Shown here: positions 34,947-43,751 of the stretch, piece after piece
Layout: each line of letters starts with the position of its first letter
Position numbering within the stretch: the stretch's first letter is position 1
Source: Janthinobacterium sp. SUN073
GTDB taxonomy: Bacteria > Pseudomonadota > Gammaproteobacteria > Burkholderiales > Burkholderiaceae_D
NCBI RefSeq assembly: GCF_030397665.1
Contig: NZ_JAPUBT010000001.1
Span: 372,001 to 436,000 of the forward strand
Length of the DNA stretch: 64,000 nt
Reading direction: 5' to 3'
The notes under the pieces: generated by a model
Database searches by the model: none
The model's input: only the letters and a program-made list of their open reading frames with translations
What the model was told of the DNA's origin: nothing
Translations under genes and position numbers: made by a program

Positions 34947-35986
34947 GCTGCGCCCTCCCCGCCCGTGGCCAGGTCATACGGGGCGAAGCGCACCACTTCC
35001 ACGCCGGCCCACTCGTTGATGGCCATGAACTGCGCCTGCAGCGGCACCAGCTCGTTGCGCGCGAAGACGCGCGCGGCCGGTTCCACGGCGCCGAAGCCGC
35101 CGGCATTGTTCGGCAGGATGCCCATGAGCTGCGGCGGCACGCGGTGCGCGGCCAGTTGATCGTCGCGCGTGACGCTCTTGATGTTGAAAAATTCGTCCTT
35201 GGCGGCCACGTCCGACACGGGCAGGATCTGGATGCCGTCCTTCTTGCCGTTCGGCGCGTACATGAACAGATTCCGAAAATTGCCCGGCCCCTTGCTGTCG
35301 CGCATGGCCTGGCGCAGGTTGTCCACGTCCTGCGTGTTGGCGGCCGCGTCCGTCATGTAGAACACGAAGCCAGCGTGCGAGCCGTTCTTGTAGTACTTGC
35401 GGCGGAACAGCGTGGCCGCCTCGTTGAGCCAGGCCGATTGCAGGGCACTCAGGTACTGCGGCACGCCGTACAGCTCCTGATTGACGTCCGGCTCCATCAG
35501 GTGGAACACGCGGCCCTTGTCAAACTGGTGCACGGCCTGGTAGCCGTTGACGAAATAATAGGTATCCAGATCGACGCCGCGCCGCATGTATTTGGCCAGG
35601 GCGTGCTGGTACGCCAGCGCCTTGCCGCTGCGGCTGGGCCGATCTTCCAGGTAGGCATTGCCGAACGTCAGGAAATCCAGGGCCATGCGTTTAAACGCGT
35701 CGCGCGACAAATACTTGCTGGGAATCAGGGTGGACGCCAGCACGTTGGCCTTGAAGTGGATGGCGCTGCTGTGGTGCACGCCCGCATTGAAGGACTTGGC
35801 CAGGCCGGCCAGGTTGACGGGCGGCTCATACCAATGCCCGTTCTTCCAGCATTCGAAGCAGTCGAGGATATCGGCGTGCTCGAGCACGGGCGTCGGGTCG
35901 CCAAAGGAAAACGCCTCGATGCTGGCGGCGGCCGGCGCCGTGGCCGCTGGTGGTGCGCTCTCGGCCTGGCGGCCACGCGCGCGCAT
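34943..35986 (-). CDS. Q: Portal vertex protein (P2 gpQ)
   Basis: About 347 aa, near the 344 of P2 gpQ. The PBSX-type portal pattern is clear: VLEHADILDCFECWKNGHWY, GVHHSSAIHFKANVLASTLI, PQYLSALQSAWLNEAATLFR, FNIKSVTRDDQLAAHRVPPQ, LMGILPNNAGGFG. ATG 35986 is chosen because longer starts lie inside the P coding end. The portal ring is the DNA entry channel of the capsid and the docking site for terminase. It runs leftward after P, overlapping it slightly or abutting it. Confidence 0.93.
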   Translation of the reverse strand: MRARGRQAESAPPAATAPAAASIEAFSFGDPTPVLEHADILDCFECWKNGHWYEPPVNLAGLAKSFNAGVHHSSAIHFKANVLASTLIPSKYLSRDAFKRMALDFLTFGNAYLEDRPSRSGKALAYQHALAKYMRRGVDLDTYYFVNGYQAVHQFDKGRVFHLMEPDVNQELYGVPQYLSALQSAWLNEAATLFRRKYYKNGSHAGFVFYMTDAAANTQDVDNLRQAMRDSKGPGNFRNLFMYAPNGKKDGIQILPVSDVAAKDEFFNIKSVTRDDQLAAHRVPPQLMGILPNNAGGFGAVEPAARVFARNELVPLQAQFMAINEWAGVEVVRFAPYDLATGGEGAA

Positions 35987-36000
35987 GTGTCGTGCTTTTC

Positions 36001-37812
36001 TCAAGAATAAATCTCCATGAAGGATTGGTGGTTGTCGGTGGTGCCTTCGAATGGCTCGTGATCGAGGGCGTGCATGCAGGCCCACGCCAGATCGGCGTGG
36101 CCGGTTTCGTCGCTGCGGCCTGCGACATAGGTCACGTGCCGCCCGCTTGGGGTGAGGGTTTTGTGGATGGCCATGAAGGACTGCGCGATGTCGGTCCAGC
36201 CGGCGTCAAACTCCAGCCGCCCCTTGCTGATGATGTTTTTGGCTTTTAGCACCATGCGGGTTTTGACTTCGGGCGAGTAATTCAGGGCCGTGACGGCCGG
36301 GAAGAAGCCGCGCACAATCGGCAGCACGCCGATGCCCATGCCGGTCGTGTCGATGCCGATGTACTCAACGTTGTAGCGCTGGGTCATCTGACGGATGGCG
36401 TCGGCGTGGTCCTCGAAGCTCTGCCCGCGCCACTGGTGGCGCTCCAGGATGCGGAACTTGCCGCCTGCCGTCATGGGCGGCGCCAGCACTACGCAGCCGG
36501 CGCTGTCTCCGTTCAAGGCCGGGTCGTAGCCGATCCACACGGGCCGGTTGCCGAATGGGCGCAGGCCCAGCAAGGGCTTGTAGTCGTCCCACTCCACCCA
36601 GGAATCGACCATGCAGCGTTGCAGCTCGGCCAGCGGGAAGACCGAGGCCGAGTCGTCGATAAAATTGCACATCAGCAAATTGTCGAACTGGTCCGGGCTG
36701 TATTCGAAGTTGCGCAGCTCGTCGATGTCGAACAGGTTGCAGCCGCCGCGCTCGGCGTCCAGGATGGTGACGATCTGGCGCCAGATCTTGTCCTCGCCGG
36801 TAAAACCCGACGAGAGGCGGCCGTGGCTCACATCGATGTTGACTTGATCCGCCTTGGCGCGGCGCTTGTTGAACAGCTCGCCCATCCAGAACGGGTAAGC
36901 CTGGTGCGTGGTCGAGGATGGCGTGGAGAAATAGGTCTTGCGCCACTTCTTGTGGATGGCCATGCCCGAGGCCACCTTGTTCAACTCCTGGAAGTTCTGC
37001 GTCCAGAAAAATTCATCGAAGTAGAAATTGCCGTGGTAGCCCTGCGCCGTGCGCGCATTGGTGCCCAGGAAATACAGGTGCGCGCCGTTCGGCAGCACGA
37101 TGGGGTCGCCGGTCAGCTCGATGCCGGCCGCCTCGCGCGCGAATTGCACGATGTATTGCTTGAAGACGTGGGCCTGGCTCTTGGAAGCGGACAGGAAAAT
37201 CTGGTTGCGCCCGGTTTCCATCGCGTCGGCCAGCGCCTCGCGGGCGAAGTACCAGGTGGCGCCGATCTGGCGAGACTTGAGGATGGCGCGCGTGCGCTGG
37301 TCGCCGTTGCGGTACCAGACCTTTTGATAGTCGAAGAGCGAATCCTGGAAGGCATCGAGCAGCTGGATTTTCTGCTCTTCGCTGAAGTCGTTGCGCGTCG
37401 GCTTCTTCTTCGGCCCGGCATTGCGGTTTGCCAGCTTGGGATTGAGATCGACCTCGTTGCCGCCCGGCTGCTCATAGCGGCGCACGCGCGCCATCTGCAC
37501 GATGGTGCGGGCCAGCAAGTCGATTTCCTTGTAGTCGCTGCCGCTCTTGACCTCTTTTTCGATCAGTTTCACCAAGCGCAGCTCGGCCGACGCCTCGACG
37601 TGCTCGATGGCCTGCGCCTTGTCCCATTCATCGCGCTCTTTCCAGCTATTGATCGTGCTGCGCTTGATCCCCAGGTGGCGGGCGATGGACGAAATGCGCC
37701 AGCCCTTCCAGTACAGGGCGCGCGCGGCACGGCGCGGCTCGGATTCGGGCACGGTCAATTCGGCGATTTTCTCGTCGGGGGTTTGTTCGCTTGTTTTCTC
37801 GATTGTCAGCAT
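36001..37812 (-). CDS. P: Terminase large/ATPase subunit (P2 gpP)
   Basis: 603 aa, as expected for gpP. ATG 37812 gives the usual N-terminus with a helix-turn-helix (RISSIARHLGIKRSTINSWK, residues about 39-58). The ATPase core has the Walker-A-like LKSRQIGATWYFAREAL at 178-194 and the acidic Walker B YFDEFFW at about 264-270. The C-terminal nuclease-type part includes IGYDPALNGDSAG and IGIDTTGMG. It packages DNA with gpM at the portal. It is divergent from O over a 136-bp late control region. Confidence 0.95.
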   Translation of the reverse strand: MLTIEKTSEQTPDEKIAELTVPESEPRRAARALYWKGWRISSIARHLGIKRSTINSWKERDEWDKAQAIEHVEASAELRLVKLIEKEVKSGSDYKEIDLLARTIVQMARVRRYEQPGGNEVDLNPKLANRNAGPKKKPTRNDFSEEQKIQLLDAFQDSLFDYQKVWYRNGDQRTRAILKSRQIGATWYFAREALADAMETGRNQIFLSASKSQAHVFKQYIVQFAREAAGIELTGDPIVLPNGAHLYFLGTNARTAQGYHGNFYFDEFFWTQNFQELNKVASGMAIHKKWRKTYFSTPSSTTHQAYPFWMGELFNKRRAKADQVNIDVSHGRLSSGFTGEDKIWRQIVTILDAERGGCNLFDIDELRNFEYSPDQFDNLLMCNFIDDSASVFPLAELQRCMVDSWVEWDDYKPLLGLRPFGNRPVWIGYDPALNGDSAGCVVLAPPMTAGGKFRILERHQWRGQSFEDHADAIRQMTQRYNVEYIGIDTTGMGIGVLPIVRGFFPAVTALNYSPEVKTRMVLKAKNIISKGRLEFDAGWTDIAQSFMAIHKTLTPSGRHVTYVAGRSDETGHADLAWACMHALDHEPFEGTTDNHQSFMEIYS

Positions 37813-37860
37813 GCCGCCAGCGTAGGCCGCGCGCGCGCGGAGCGGGGGAAGGCAAAAGTC

Positions 37861-37875
37861 GCTATTGGCCATAGC
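37861..37875. promoter_or_regulatory. Palindrome in the divergent P/O late control region
   Basis: GCTATTGGCCATAGC, with arms GCTAT and ATAGC, sits in the middle of the 136-bp space between the divergent P and O genes. P2 late promoters need an Ogr-type activator bound to a dyad upstream. This is the best dyad here but does not match the P2 TGT-N12-ACA form. A related dyad GACTAT-N11-ATAGTC occurs upstream of V at 44148-44170. Confidence 0.35.
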
Positions 37876-37948
37876 AACCCGCACCGCATTGAATCGCGGC
37901 GCCAAGACGTTGACCATGGCGTTATCCGATCAACCGAGAACGCCCACC

Positions 37949-38737
37949 ATGTCCAAATCGAAATTCTTCCGCGTCGCCACCGAAGGCGCCACCACGGACG
38001 GCCGCAACATCGACCGCGCCACCATCGAGCAGATCGCCGCCACCTACAACCCGAAGACCTACGGCGCGCGCATCTGGCTCGAACACATTCGCGGCATCCT
38101 GCCCGACAGCCAGTTCAAAGCCTACGGCGACGTGATCGCAGTGAAAGCCGAGGAAGTGGACACCGACAGCGGCAAGAAACTGGCCCTGTTCGCGCAGATC
38201 GAACCCACGCCGGAACTGGCGGCCATCAACAAGGCGAAACAAAAGCTGTACACCAGCCTGGAAATTCAGCCCGACTTTGCCGACTCGTCGCAGCCCTACC
38301 TGGTCGGCCTGGGTGTCACCGACAGCCCCGCCAGCCTGGGCACCGAGGCGCTGAAATTTTCCGCCAGCCGCAAGCAGCAAAGCGCCAACCTGTTCACGTC
38401 CGCCGTCGAGGTGACGCTGGAATTTGACGAGCCACAGGGCATCAAGCTGGCCGACGCCGTGAAAAACCTGCTGTCGCGCTTTTCCAATAAATCCGGCGCC
38501 GACACCGCGCAGTTCGCCGACATCAGCGAAGCCGTGCAGGCGTTGGCCGGCCACGTCGTCACCGCCAACGACAACTACGCGGACGCCGCGAAGCGCATCG
38601 ACGCGGCCGAAACGGCATTGAAGGCCACGCAGGAAGAGCTGGCCGCCTTCAAGGCGCAGATGGACGAGGCGCCCGGCAACGGCCCGCGCCGCCCGGCCGC
38701 CACCGGCAACGACGGCGCCGTGCAGACCGAGTTTTAA
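37949..38737 (+). CDS. O: Capsid scaffold and protease (P2 gpO)
   Basis: 262 aa from ATG 37949, first gene of the rightward capsid operon. The protease part shows the residues expected for gpO: Asp17, His46 in WLEHIRG and Ser103 in YTSLEIQPDF, close to P2 Asp19, His48, Ser107. The C-terminal half (residues about 195-245) is a charged helical coil with ALKATQEELAAFKAQMDEAP, the scaffold arm. It directs gpN assembly and trims N, L and itself. Confidence 0.94.
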   Translation: MSKSKFFRVATEGATTDGRNIDRATIEQIAATYNPKTYGARIWLEHIRGILPDSQFKAYGDVIAVKAEEVDTDSGKKLALFAQIEPTPELAAINKAKQKLYTSLEIQPDFADSSQPYLVGLGVTDSPASLGTEALKFSASRKQQSANLFTSAVEVTLEFDEPQGIKLADAVKNLLSRFSNKSGADTAQFADISEAVQALAGHVVTANDNYADAAKRIDAAETALKATQEELAAFKAQMDEAPGNGPRRPAATGNDGAVQTEF

Positions 38738-38783
38738 GCGCCCTCGCCCTTTCTTCCCCCATTCAACAACGGAGCACTGATTT

Positions 38784-39803
38784 ATGAAAAAGCAAACGCG
38801 CCAGGTATTTGGCCAGTATGAAACCCGCCTGGGCCAACTGAACGACACGGACAACGTGGCCAAGACCTTCAGCGTCACGCCCAGCGTGCAACAAAAGCTG
38901 GAAACGAAGATGCAGGAATCGAGCGAGTTCCTCACGAAAGTGAACATCATCGGCGTGACCGAGCAGGAAGGCGAAAAGCTGGGCCTGGGCGTATCCGGCC
39001 CGATTGCCGGCCGCACCAACACCAAGGACAAGGAACGCAAGACGCGCGACCTGTCCACCCTGGACGGCACCAAGTACCGCTGCGAGCAAACCAACTTCGA
39101 CACGCATTTGAACTATGCCAAGCTGGACGCCTGGGCCAAGTTCCCCGACTTTCAATCGCGCGTGGCCAATGCCATTTTGACGCGCCAGGCGCTGGATCGC
39201 ATCGTCATCGGTTTTAATGGCGTGAAAGCCATGGCCGACACCGACCTGGACGCCAATCCGCTGCTGCAGGACGTCAATAAAGGCTGGCTGCAGCACCTGC
39301 GCGAGCTGGCGCCCGAGCGCGTGCTGGGCCTGGTAGCCAGCGGCATGCCGGGCAAGGTCGTCATCGGCGACGTGGACGGCGCCGACTATGCCAACCTCGA
39401 CGCGGCCGTCACCGATGCAGTCAACCTGCTGGACCCGTGGTATCAGGAAGACACCAATCTGGTGGCCATCGTCGGGCGCAAGCTGTTGAACGACAAGTAT
39501 TTTCCATTGGTCAACACCAAGCAGGCGCCCACGGAAACCCTGGCGGCCGACATCATCATCAGCCAGAAACGCATCGGCGGCTTGCCGGCGGCGCGCGTGC
39601 CCTTCTTCCCCGATAACGCGATCCTGATTACGCGCTTCGACAATCTGTCGATCTACTTCCAGGAAGGCGCGCGCCGCCGCCGCGTCGAGGACGTACCCAA
39701 GCGCGACCGCATCGAAAATTACGAGTCGTCGAATGACGCCTACGTGATCGAAGACCTGGGCCTGGCCGCCCTGGTGGAAAACATCGAGCTGAAAGACAAA
39801 TGA
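38784..39803 (+). CDS. N: Major capsid protein (P2 gpN)
   Basis: 339 aa. The N-terminal part KQTRQVFGQYETRLGQLNDT and FLTKVNIIGVTEQEGEKLGL, the SGPIAGRTNT block and the C-terminal RRVEDVPKRDRIENYESSND, AYVIEDLGLAALVENI are conserved in P2-family capsid proteins. It builds the icosahedral shell with gpO scaffold. The ribosome-binding site AACGGAGCAC lies upstream, and the end overlaps M by 4 bp. Confidence 0.95.
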   Translation: MKKQTRQVFGQYETRLGQLNDTDNVAKTFSVTPSVQQKLETKMQESSEFLTKVNIIGVTEQEGEKLGLGVSGPIAGRTNTKDKERKTRDLSTLDGTKYRCEQTNFDTHLNYAKLDAWAKFPDFQSRVANAILTRQALDRIVIGFNGVKAMADTDLDANPLLQDVNKGWLQHLRELAPERVLGLVASGMPGKVVIGDVDGADYANLDAAVTDAVNLLDPWYQEDTNLVAIVGRKLLNDKYFPLVNTKQAPTETLAADIIISQKRIGGLPAARVPFFPDNAILITRFDNLSIYFQEGARRRRVEDVPKRDRIENYESSNDAYVIEDLGLAALVENIELKDK

Positions 39804-40519
39804 TGGCCAATCAATCCCCCGCCCTGCGCCACCGCGCGCGCATGCTGGCCGAGCGCACGGCCGGCGCCGCCGCGCCGCAGGGTGTCACCACCGGCACGGC
39901 CTACGAAATGATGCTCTACAAGCTGGCCGACGACCGGCGCCGCCTGAAAGCCATCCAGTCCGTCGAGCGCAAGATCGAGGTCAAGGCCACCTTGCTGCCG
40001 GACTATGCGCAGTGGATCGATGGCGTGCTGGCCGGCGGCAAGGGTGCACAGGATGACGTCTTTGCCACCTTGCTGGTGTGGCACATCGACACGGGCGAAT
40101 ACGAGCGCGCCCTGGTCATGGCCGCCTACGCTTTGGCGCACAAATTCACCCTGCCCGACACCTACAGCCGCGACATCGCCACCCTGATGCTGGACGAATT
40201 TTCCGAAGGCTACTTGCACGGCAAGCTGGCCTCCGATCCGCAGCACGCCGCGCAGGTACTGGGCACCGTGGAACAGTTGACGGCCGCCAGCGACGCGCCC
40301 GACCAGGCGCGCGCCAAGCTGCACAAGGCCATTGGCCTGGCCATGCTCGCCGTGCTCGATCAGGCCGACGACACGGACATCGCCCCGGCGCTGGTGGCGA
40401 AGGCAGAAACGGCCATGGCCCAGCTGAAACGCGCGCGCGCCCTGTCAGAGTCGTGCGGCGTCAAGAAAGATATGGAACGGCTGGAACGGCGCCTCAAGCG
40501 CGCGGCCGACTCCAAGTAA
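39800..40519 (+). CDS. M: Terminase small/endonuclease subunit (P2 gpM)
   Basis: 239 aa, start overlapping N (ATGA). The pattern LKAIQSVERKIEVKATLLPD YAQWIDGVL, then FATLLVWHIDTGEYERALVM and TFSRDIATLMLDEF-like text matches gpM, which cuts cos together with gpP. The C-terminus is helical and basic. A GC-rich stem-loop follows. Confidence 0.94.
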   Translation: MMANQSPALRHRARMLAERTAGAAAPQGVTTGTAYEMMLYKLADDRRRLKAIQSVERKIEVKATLLPDYAQWIDGVLAGGKGAQDDVFATLLVWHIDTGEYERALVMAAYALAHKFTLPDTYSRDIATLMLDEFSEGYLHGKLASDPQHAAQVLGTVEQLTAASDAPDQARAKLHKAIGLAMLAVLDQADDTDIAPALVAKAETAMAQLKRARALSESCGVKKDMERLERRLKRAADSK

Positions 40520-40524
40520 AGAGC

Positions 40525-40554
40525 ATCCCCCGCAGCACGGCGGCACGGGGGGAT
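40525..40554 (+). terminator. GC-rich stem-loop between M and L
   Basis: ATCCCCCG and CGGGGGGAT form an 8-bp stem, 5 bp after the M stop. It has no T-tract, so it is more likely an attenuator or mRNA-processing hairpin than a full terminator; L is downstream on the same strand. Confidence 0.4.
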
Positions 40555-40614
40555 TCTGGCTAATTCATTTGCCTGATGAACCCCGTCCACCGCCCCATTC
40601 TGAAAGCGTCCCGT

Positions 40615-41118
40615 ATGTCCTTCATGGCCCTGCCCCCGTCAACCAAGCCTGGCACCGCCCCTGCGCCGCCAGCACCGGCCGTCGGCATCATCGAGAACGA
40701 CGGCTGGTTTCCCGACATCCTGCTCACCGATATGCGCGATGCCATGCGCCTTGACGGCACCGTCACGGACGCGCGCCTGGTGCAAGCCGTGGTCGATGCC
40801 ATCCTGCACGTCAACCGCGAGCTGGCCGACTGGCAGGGCAAGCAGGCCGCTGCAGGTATCGCCGCCCTGGTGGACGTGCCGGCCACGCGCATCAACCGCG
40901 AATCCCGCCTGCTGGCGCAGTACCGGCGCGCCGTCTACAGCACGGCCAAAGCGGATCTGATCGAGCGTTACCGCGACTACGACAGCACGGCCACCTCCGT
41001 CAGCGACAAGAAAAGCATGGAGTGGCTCGACGACGCCCCAGGCGCGCAGCGCCGCAACGCGCAATGGGCCATCGCCGATATCGTCGGCCGCACGCACCTC
41101 ACCGTGGAATTGATCTGA
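40615..41118 (+). CDS. L: Head completion protein (P2 gpL)
   Basis: 167 aa from ATG 40615, matching the 169 of gpL; an upstream in-frame ATG at 40576 would add 13 residues. The block IENDGWFPDILLTDMRDAMR and ARLVQAVVDAILHVNRELAD, with YRRAVYSTAKADLIERYRDY, is typical. The protein closes the filled head. It overlaps X by one base. Confidence 0.92.
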   Translation: MSFMALPPSTKPGTAPAPPAPAVGIIENDGWFPDILLTDMRDAMRLDGTVTDARLVQAVVDAILHVNRELADWQGKQAAAGIAALVDVPATRINRESRLLAQYRRAVYSTAKADLIERYRDYDSTATSVSDKKSMEWLDDAPGAQRRNAQWAIADIVGRTHLTVELI

Positions 41119-41327
41119 TGCAGGTGCGCACGCGGCAGCACGACACGGTAGACGCCCTGGTGTGGCGCTACCTGGGCGACGGCGCGGGATACGTCGAGCA
41201 AACCCTGGAAATCAATCCCGCGCTGGCGCGCCACGGCGCCGTGCTGCCGGCCGGCCTGGTGGTCACCCTGCCCGAACCTGCCGCCAACGTGGCAGCCGTT
41301 GCCGATCTTGTGCAGCTATGGGACTAA
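41118..41327 (+). CDS. X: Tail protein X (LysM-like)
   Basis: 69 aa, ATG 41118 overlapping the L stop. QHDTVDALVWRYLGDGAGYV and the final LPAGLVVTLPEP fit gpX, a small LysM-fold protein needed for tail assembly (P2: 67 aa). Confidence 0.92.
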   Translation: MQVRTRQHDTVDALVWRYLGDGAGYVEQTLEINPALARHGAVLPAGLVVTLPEPAANVAAVADLVQLWD

Positions 41328-41374
41328 TTTTTTTAACAACACCTCTACTTATCCTCATCATGGAGAAACAAGCA

Positions 41375-41746
41375 ATGTCCGCAGAATCGTTTGGTGGTTT
41401 CGCCACCCTGGTCAAACTGTACGGCTTCAAGGCGGCGCTGGGCATGGTCGGCGCGGCCATGCTGTACATCGTTCTGCCGCCCTTAAATAGCGACGGCACC
41501 TTCAACAAGGGCGAATTCGTCGCCCGCCTCGCCTGTGCGGGCGTGTTCTCGTGCCTCCTGGGCGGCACCGCGTATCAACTGCTGTGCGCGCAACTTCCCA
41601 GCATCGGCGCCATGGTCAACGCTTCCGCCATCGACCTGATCGTCGGCGCACCCGGCTGGTGGGTATCGCGCGCAGTGGCCCTGTGGTTCCAGCGCCGCAG
41701 CGACAAGGACATCGCCGAGCTGGTCAAAGACGCGAAGGAACACTGA
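41375..41746 (+). CDS. Phage holin-like membrane protein
   Basis: 123 aa from ATG 41375 with GGAGA nine bases upstream. Three hydrophobic segments are visible (about residues 15-30, 45-62 and 80-98) with the charged tail RRSDKDIAELVKDAKEH. It lies where P2 has the holin Y, and its stop overlaps the endolysin start, so a holin role is inferred from place and topology. It is not closely similar to P2 gpY as I know it. Confidence 0.8.
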   Translation: MSAESFGGFATLVKLYGFKAALGMVGAAMLYIVLPPLNSDGTFNKGEFVARLACAGVFSCLLGGTAYQLLCAQLPSIGAMVNASAIDLIVGAPGWWVSRAVALWFQRRSDKDIAELVKDAKEH

Positions 41747-42306
41747 TGGCCACCCCGGAAAATGCGCTGATCGCGCGCGTCATCGACGCCATCCTGCGCG
41801 CCGAAGGCGGCTACGTGAACGACCCGCAAGACAAGGGCGGCGAAACCAATTACGGCATCACCGTAGCGGTGGCGCGCGCGAATGGCTACCCGGGGCCCAT
41901 GCGCGAGCTGCCCGTGGCCGTGGCGCGCGCCATCTACACGGCGCGCTACATCACGGAACCGAAGTTCGACCAGGTGCTGGCCCTTCATACCGGCATCGGC
42001 GCCGAAGTGATCGACACGGGCGTGAACATGGGGCCGCACCGGGCGGCCGAGTTCCTGCAGCGTTGGCTGAACGGTTTCAACGACACGGGCGTGCGCTATC
42101 CGGCCCTGTTCGTCGACGGCCGCCTGGGCGCGCAGTCGCTGGGCGCCCTGGCAGCCTTCCTCAAATGGCGCGGCCAGGACGGCGCCACCGTGCTACTGCG
42201 CGCCCTGAACGGCCTGCAGGCGGCGCGCTACCTGGAAATCACGGAAGCCAACAAGACCCAGCGCCGTTTTCTGTTCGGCTGGATCAAGGAACGGGTGGCC
42301 ATGTGA
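41746..42306 (+). CDS. Endolysin, GH108 N-acetylmuramidase type
   Basis: 186 aa, start overlapping the holin stop by one base. The glycoside-hydrolase-108 signature AEGGYVNDPQDKGGETNYGI (catalytic Glu near residue 21) is at the N-terminus. The C-terminal part (ALFVDGRLGAQSLGALAAFL, QRRFLFGWIKERV) is the predicted peptidoglycan-binding domain 3. No signal peptide, so release depends on the holin. It hydrolyses the glycan strands at lysis. Confidence 0.92.
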   Translation: MATPENALIARVIDAILRAEGGYVNDPQDKGGETNYGITVAVARANGYPGPMRELPVAVARAIYTARYITEPKFDQVLALHTGIGAEVIDTGVNMGPHRAAEFLQRWLNGFNDTGVRYPALFVDGRLGAQSLGALAAFLKWRGQDGATVLLRALNGLQAARYLEITEANKTQRRFLFGWIKERVAM

Positions 42307-42815
42307 CCGCGACCACCTGGCGCCCGCTGGCCGCCTGCCTGCTGTATGGCGCCATCGCGGGCTGGACGACGCAGGGCTGGCGCAAGGATGCCAGCATCGC
42401 CGCCCTGCAGCGGGCGGCGGTCACCGACAAGACCACCGCCGCCACCGAATTGGCCCAAGCCACCACCCGCGTGCTCACGCTGGAGCGCGCCGCCGGCACC
42501 GCCCTGGCGCAGCGCGCCGACCACCTCACCCAGGAACAAACCCATGCGAAAACTGAACGCGACCGTTTCAATACTGACGTGCGCAGCGGCGCTGTGCGCC
42601 TGTCAATCCCCGTCTCCAGCGGCCAGTGCGCCGCAACTGCAGATTCCACCGCTGCCGCAAGCCATCGGCAGGAAACGCGCGCCGAACTTGACCCAGCGAC
42701 TGCGGCAGCTCTTGACGCCATTGCCAGCGACGGCGACGACGCCACCCGGCAGCTAAACGCCTGCATCGACGCCTACAACACCGTGCGAGACACCTACCAT
42801 GTACAAACCGAATAG
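42303..42815 (+). CDS. Inner-membrane spanin (Rz/LysB-like)
   Basis: 170 aa from a GTG at 42303 overlapping the endolysin stop. Residues about 8-22 are a hydrophobic anchor (LAACLLYGAIAGWT), followed by a long helical region rich in Ala, Gln, Thr and Glu (ALQRAAVTDKTTAATELAQA) and a C-terminal part with two cysteines. This is the shape of an i-spanin that, with the nested Rz1, fuses the inner and outer membranes at lysis. Confidence 0.85.
   Translation: MTATTWRPLAACLLYGAIAGWTTQGWRKDASIAALQRAAVTDKTTAATELAQATTRVLTLERAAGTALAQRADHLTQEQTHAKTERDRFNTDVRSGAVRLSIPVSSGQCAATADSTAAASHRQETRAELDPATAAALDAIASDGDDATRQLNACIDAYNTVRDTYHVQTE
42544..42756 (+). CDS. Outer-membrane spanin lipoprotein (Rz1-like), nested in Rz
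   Basis: A 70-aa frame wholly inside the Rz gene in another frame, from ATG 42544. MRKLNATVSILTCAAALCAC is a lipoprotein signal with lipobox L-C-A-Cys. The mature part is short, with SPSPAASAPQLQIPPLP proline-rich text, as is usual for Rz1. Nested Rz/Rz1 frames are well known in lambda- and P2-like phages. Confidence 0.85.
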   Translation: MRKLNATVSILTCAAALCACQSPSPAASAPQLQIPPLPQAIGRKRAPNLTQRLRQLLTPLPATATTPPGS

Positions 42816-43287
42816 CCTGCGCCAGCACCTGGCCGCCGCCATCCCCGACCTGCAGCGCGATCCCGACCGCCTGCTGGTCTTCGCCGACGAGGGTAACGTG
42901 GTGGCGTCGGCCACCGCCTCGCTCTCCTTCGAATACCGCTTCAAGCTCAACCTGATCGTGACCGATTACGCGGGCGACGCCGACGCCATCATGGTGGCCC
43001 TGATCGCCTGGCTAAAAGTCCACCAGCTCGACCTGATGGCCAACGAGGAAACCCGCAAGCATGGCATCGCCTTCGAAGTCGATTTTAATAACCATGAAAC
43101 GGTCGATATTTCGATCAAGCTGGACCTGACCGAGCGCGTGGCCGTCAAGGCCGGCGAGGCGGGCCGCCTGGACATCAAGCATCTGGCCGAGATACAGCAC
43201 ATGCCCGCCTACGCAGACGAGTTCTGGAAGCTGTATGACGGCGACACCCTGCTGGCCGAATGGCGCACGCCCGAGGCGACGCCATGA
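42799..43287 (+). CDS. R: Tail completion protein (P2 gpR)
   Basis: 162 aa; start overlaps the Rz end. N-terminal MYKPNSLRQHLAAAIPDLQR and the central SFEYRFKLNLIVTDYAGDAD, IMVALIAWLKVHQLDLM match gpR. It completes the tail tube at the head-proximal end. It overlaps S by 4 bp. Confidence 0.93.
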   Translation: MYKPNSLRQHLAAAIPDLQRDPDRLLVFADEGNVVASATASLSFEYRFKLNLIVTDYAGDADAIMVALIAWLKVHQLDLMANEETRKHGIAFEVDFNNHETVDISIKLDLTERVAVKAGEAGRLDIKHLAEIQHMPAYADEFWKLYDGDTLLAEWRTPEATP

Positions 43288-43751
43288 GCGGCGACCTGCA
43301 CGCGCTGGAAGCCTGGGCCGGCGCCCTGCTGGCCAAGCTGCAGCCAGCCCAGCGCCGCGCCATCAATCACAAGGTGGCCATCGATCTGCGCCGCAACCAG
43401 GCGCAGCGCATCAAGGCACAGCAGGGGCCGGATGGCACGGCATATCCAGCGCGCAAGCGGCGCAAGGAATTCAAGGGGAAGAATGGACGAATCAAACGGC
43501 AGAAGGCGGCGATGTTTGCCAAGATTCGCACAGCAAAACATCTGAAAGTGAAAGCGACCGGCGACCAGATCGAGGTCGGGTTCTTTGGCTGGGTGGCACG
43601 CGTGGCGCGGGTGCATCAGTTTGGCCGGCAAGACCGCTTGTCGAAAAAAGGCCCACTGTACAAGTACCCGGAGCGGCCGCTGCTGGGCTTGAGCGAACCG
43701 GATCGAACGTTGATGCGCGAGTCCCTGCTGCATCACATGGAGAGAAAGTAA
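43284..43751 (+). CDS. S: Tail completion/virion morphogenesis protein (P2 gpS)
   Basis: 155 aa from ATG 43284 overlapping R. The block MFAKIRTAKHLKVKATGDQI, VGFFGWVARVARVHQFG and YPERPLLGLSEPDRTLMRES is typical of phage virion morphogenesis (gpS). It is followed by an AT-rich insertion before V. Confidence 0.93.
   Translation: MSGDLHALEAWAGALLAKLQPAQRRAINHKVAIDLRRNQAQRIKAQQGPDGTAYPARKRRKEFKGKNGRIKRQKAAMFAKIRTAKHLKVKATGDQIEVGFFGWVARVARVHQFGRQDRLSKKGPLYKYPERPLLGLSEPDRTLMRESLLHHMERK

Noticed and set aside
37835-37856. GGAGCGGGGGAAGGCA resembles the G-rich core of P2 cos
   Set aside because: It lies between P and O, where cos is not expected; cos should lie beyond the end of Q.
36406-38427. 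A 673-codon plus-strand frame across terminase P and scaffold O
   Set aside because: It overlaps two clear P2-type genes and has no domain of its own.
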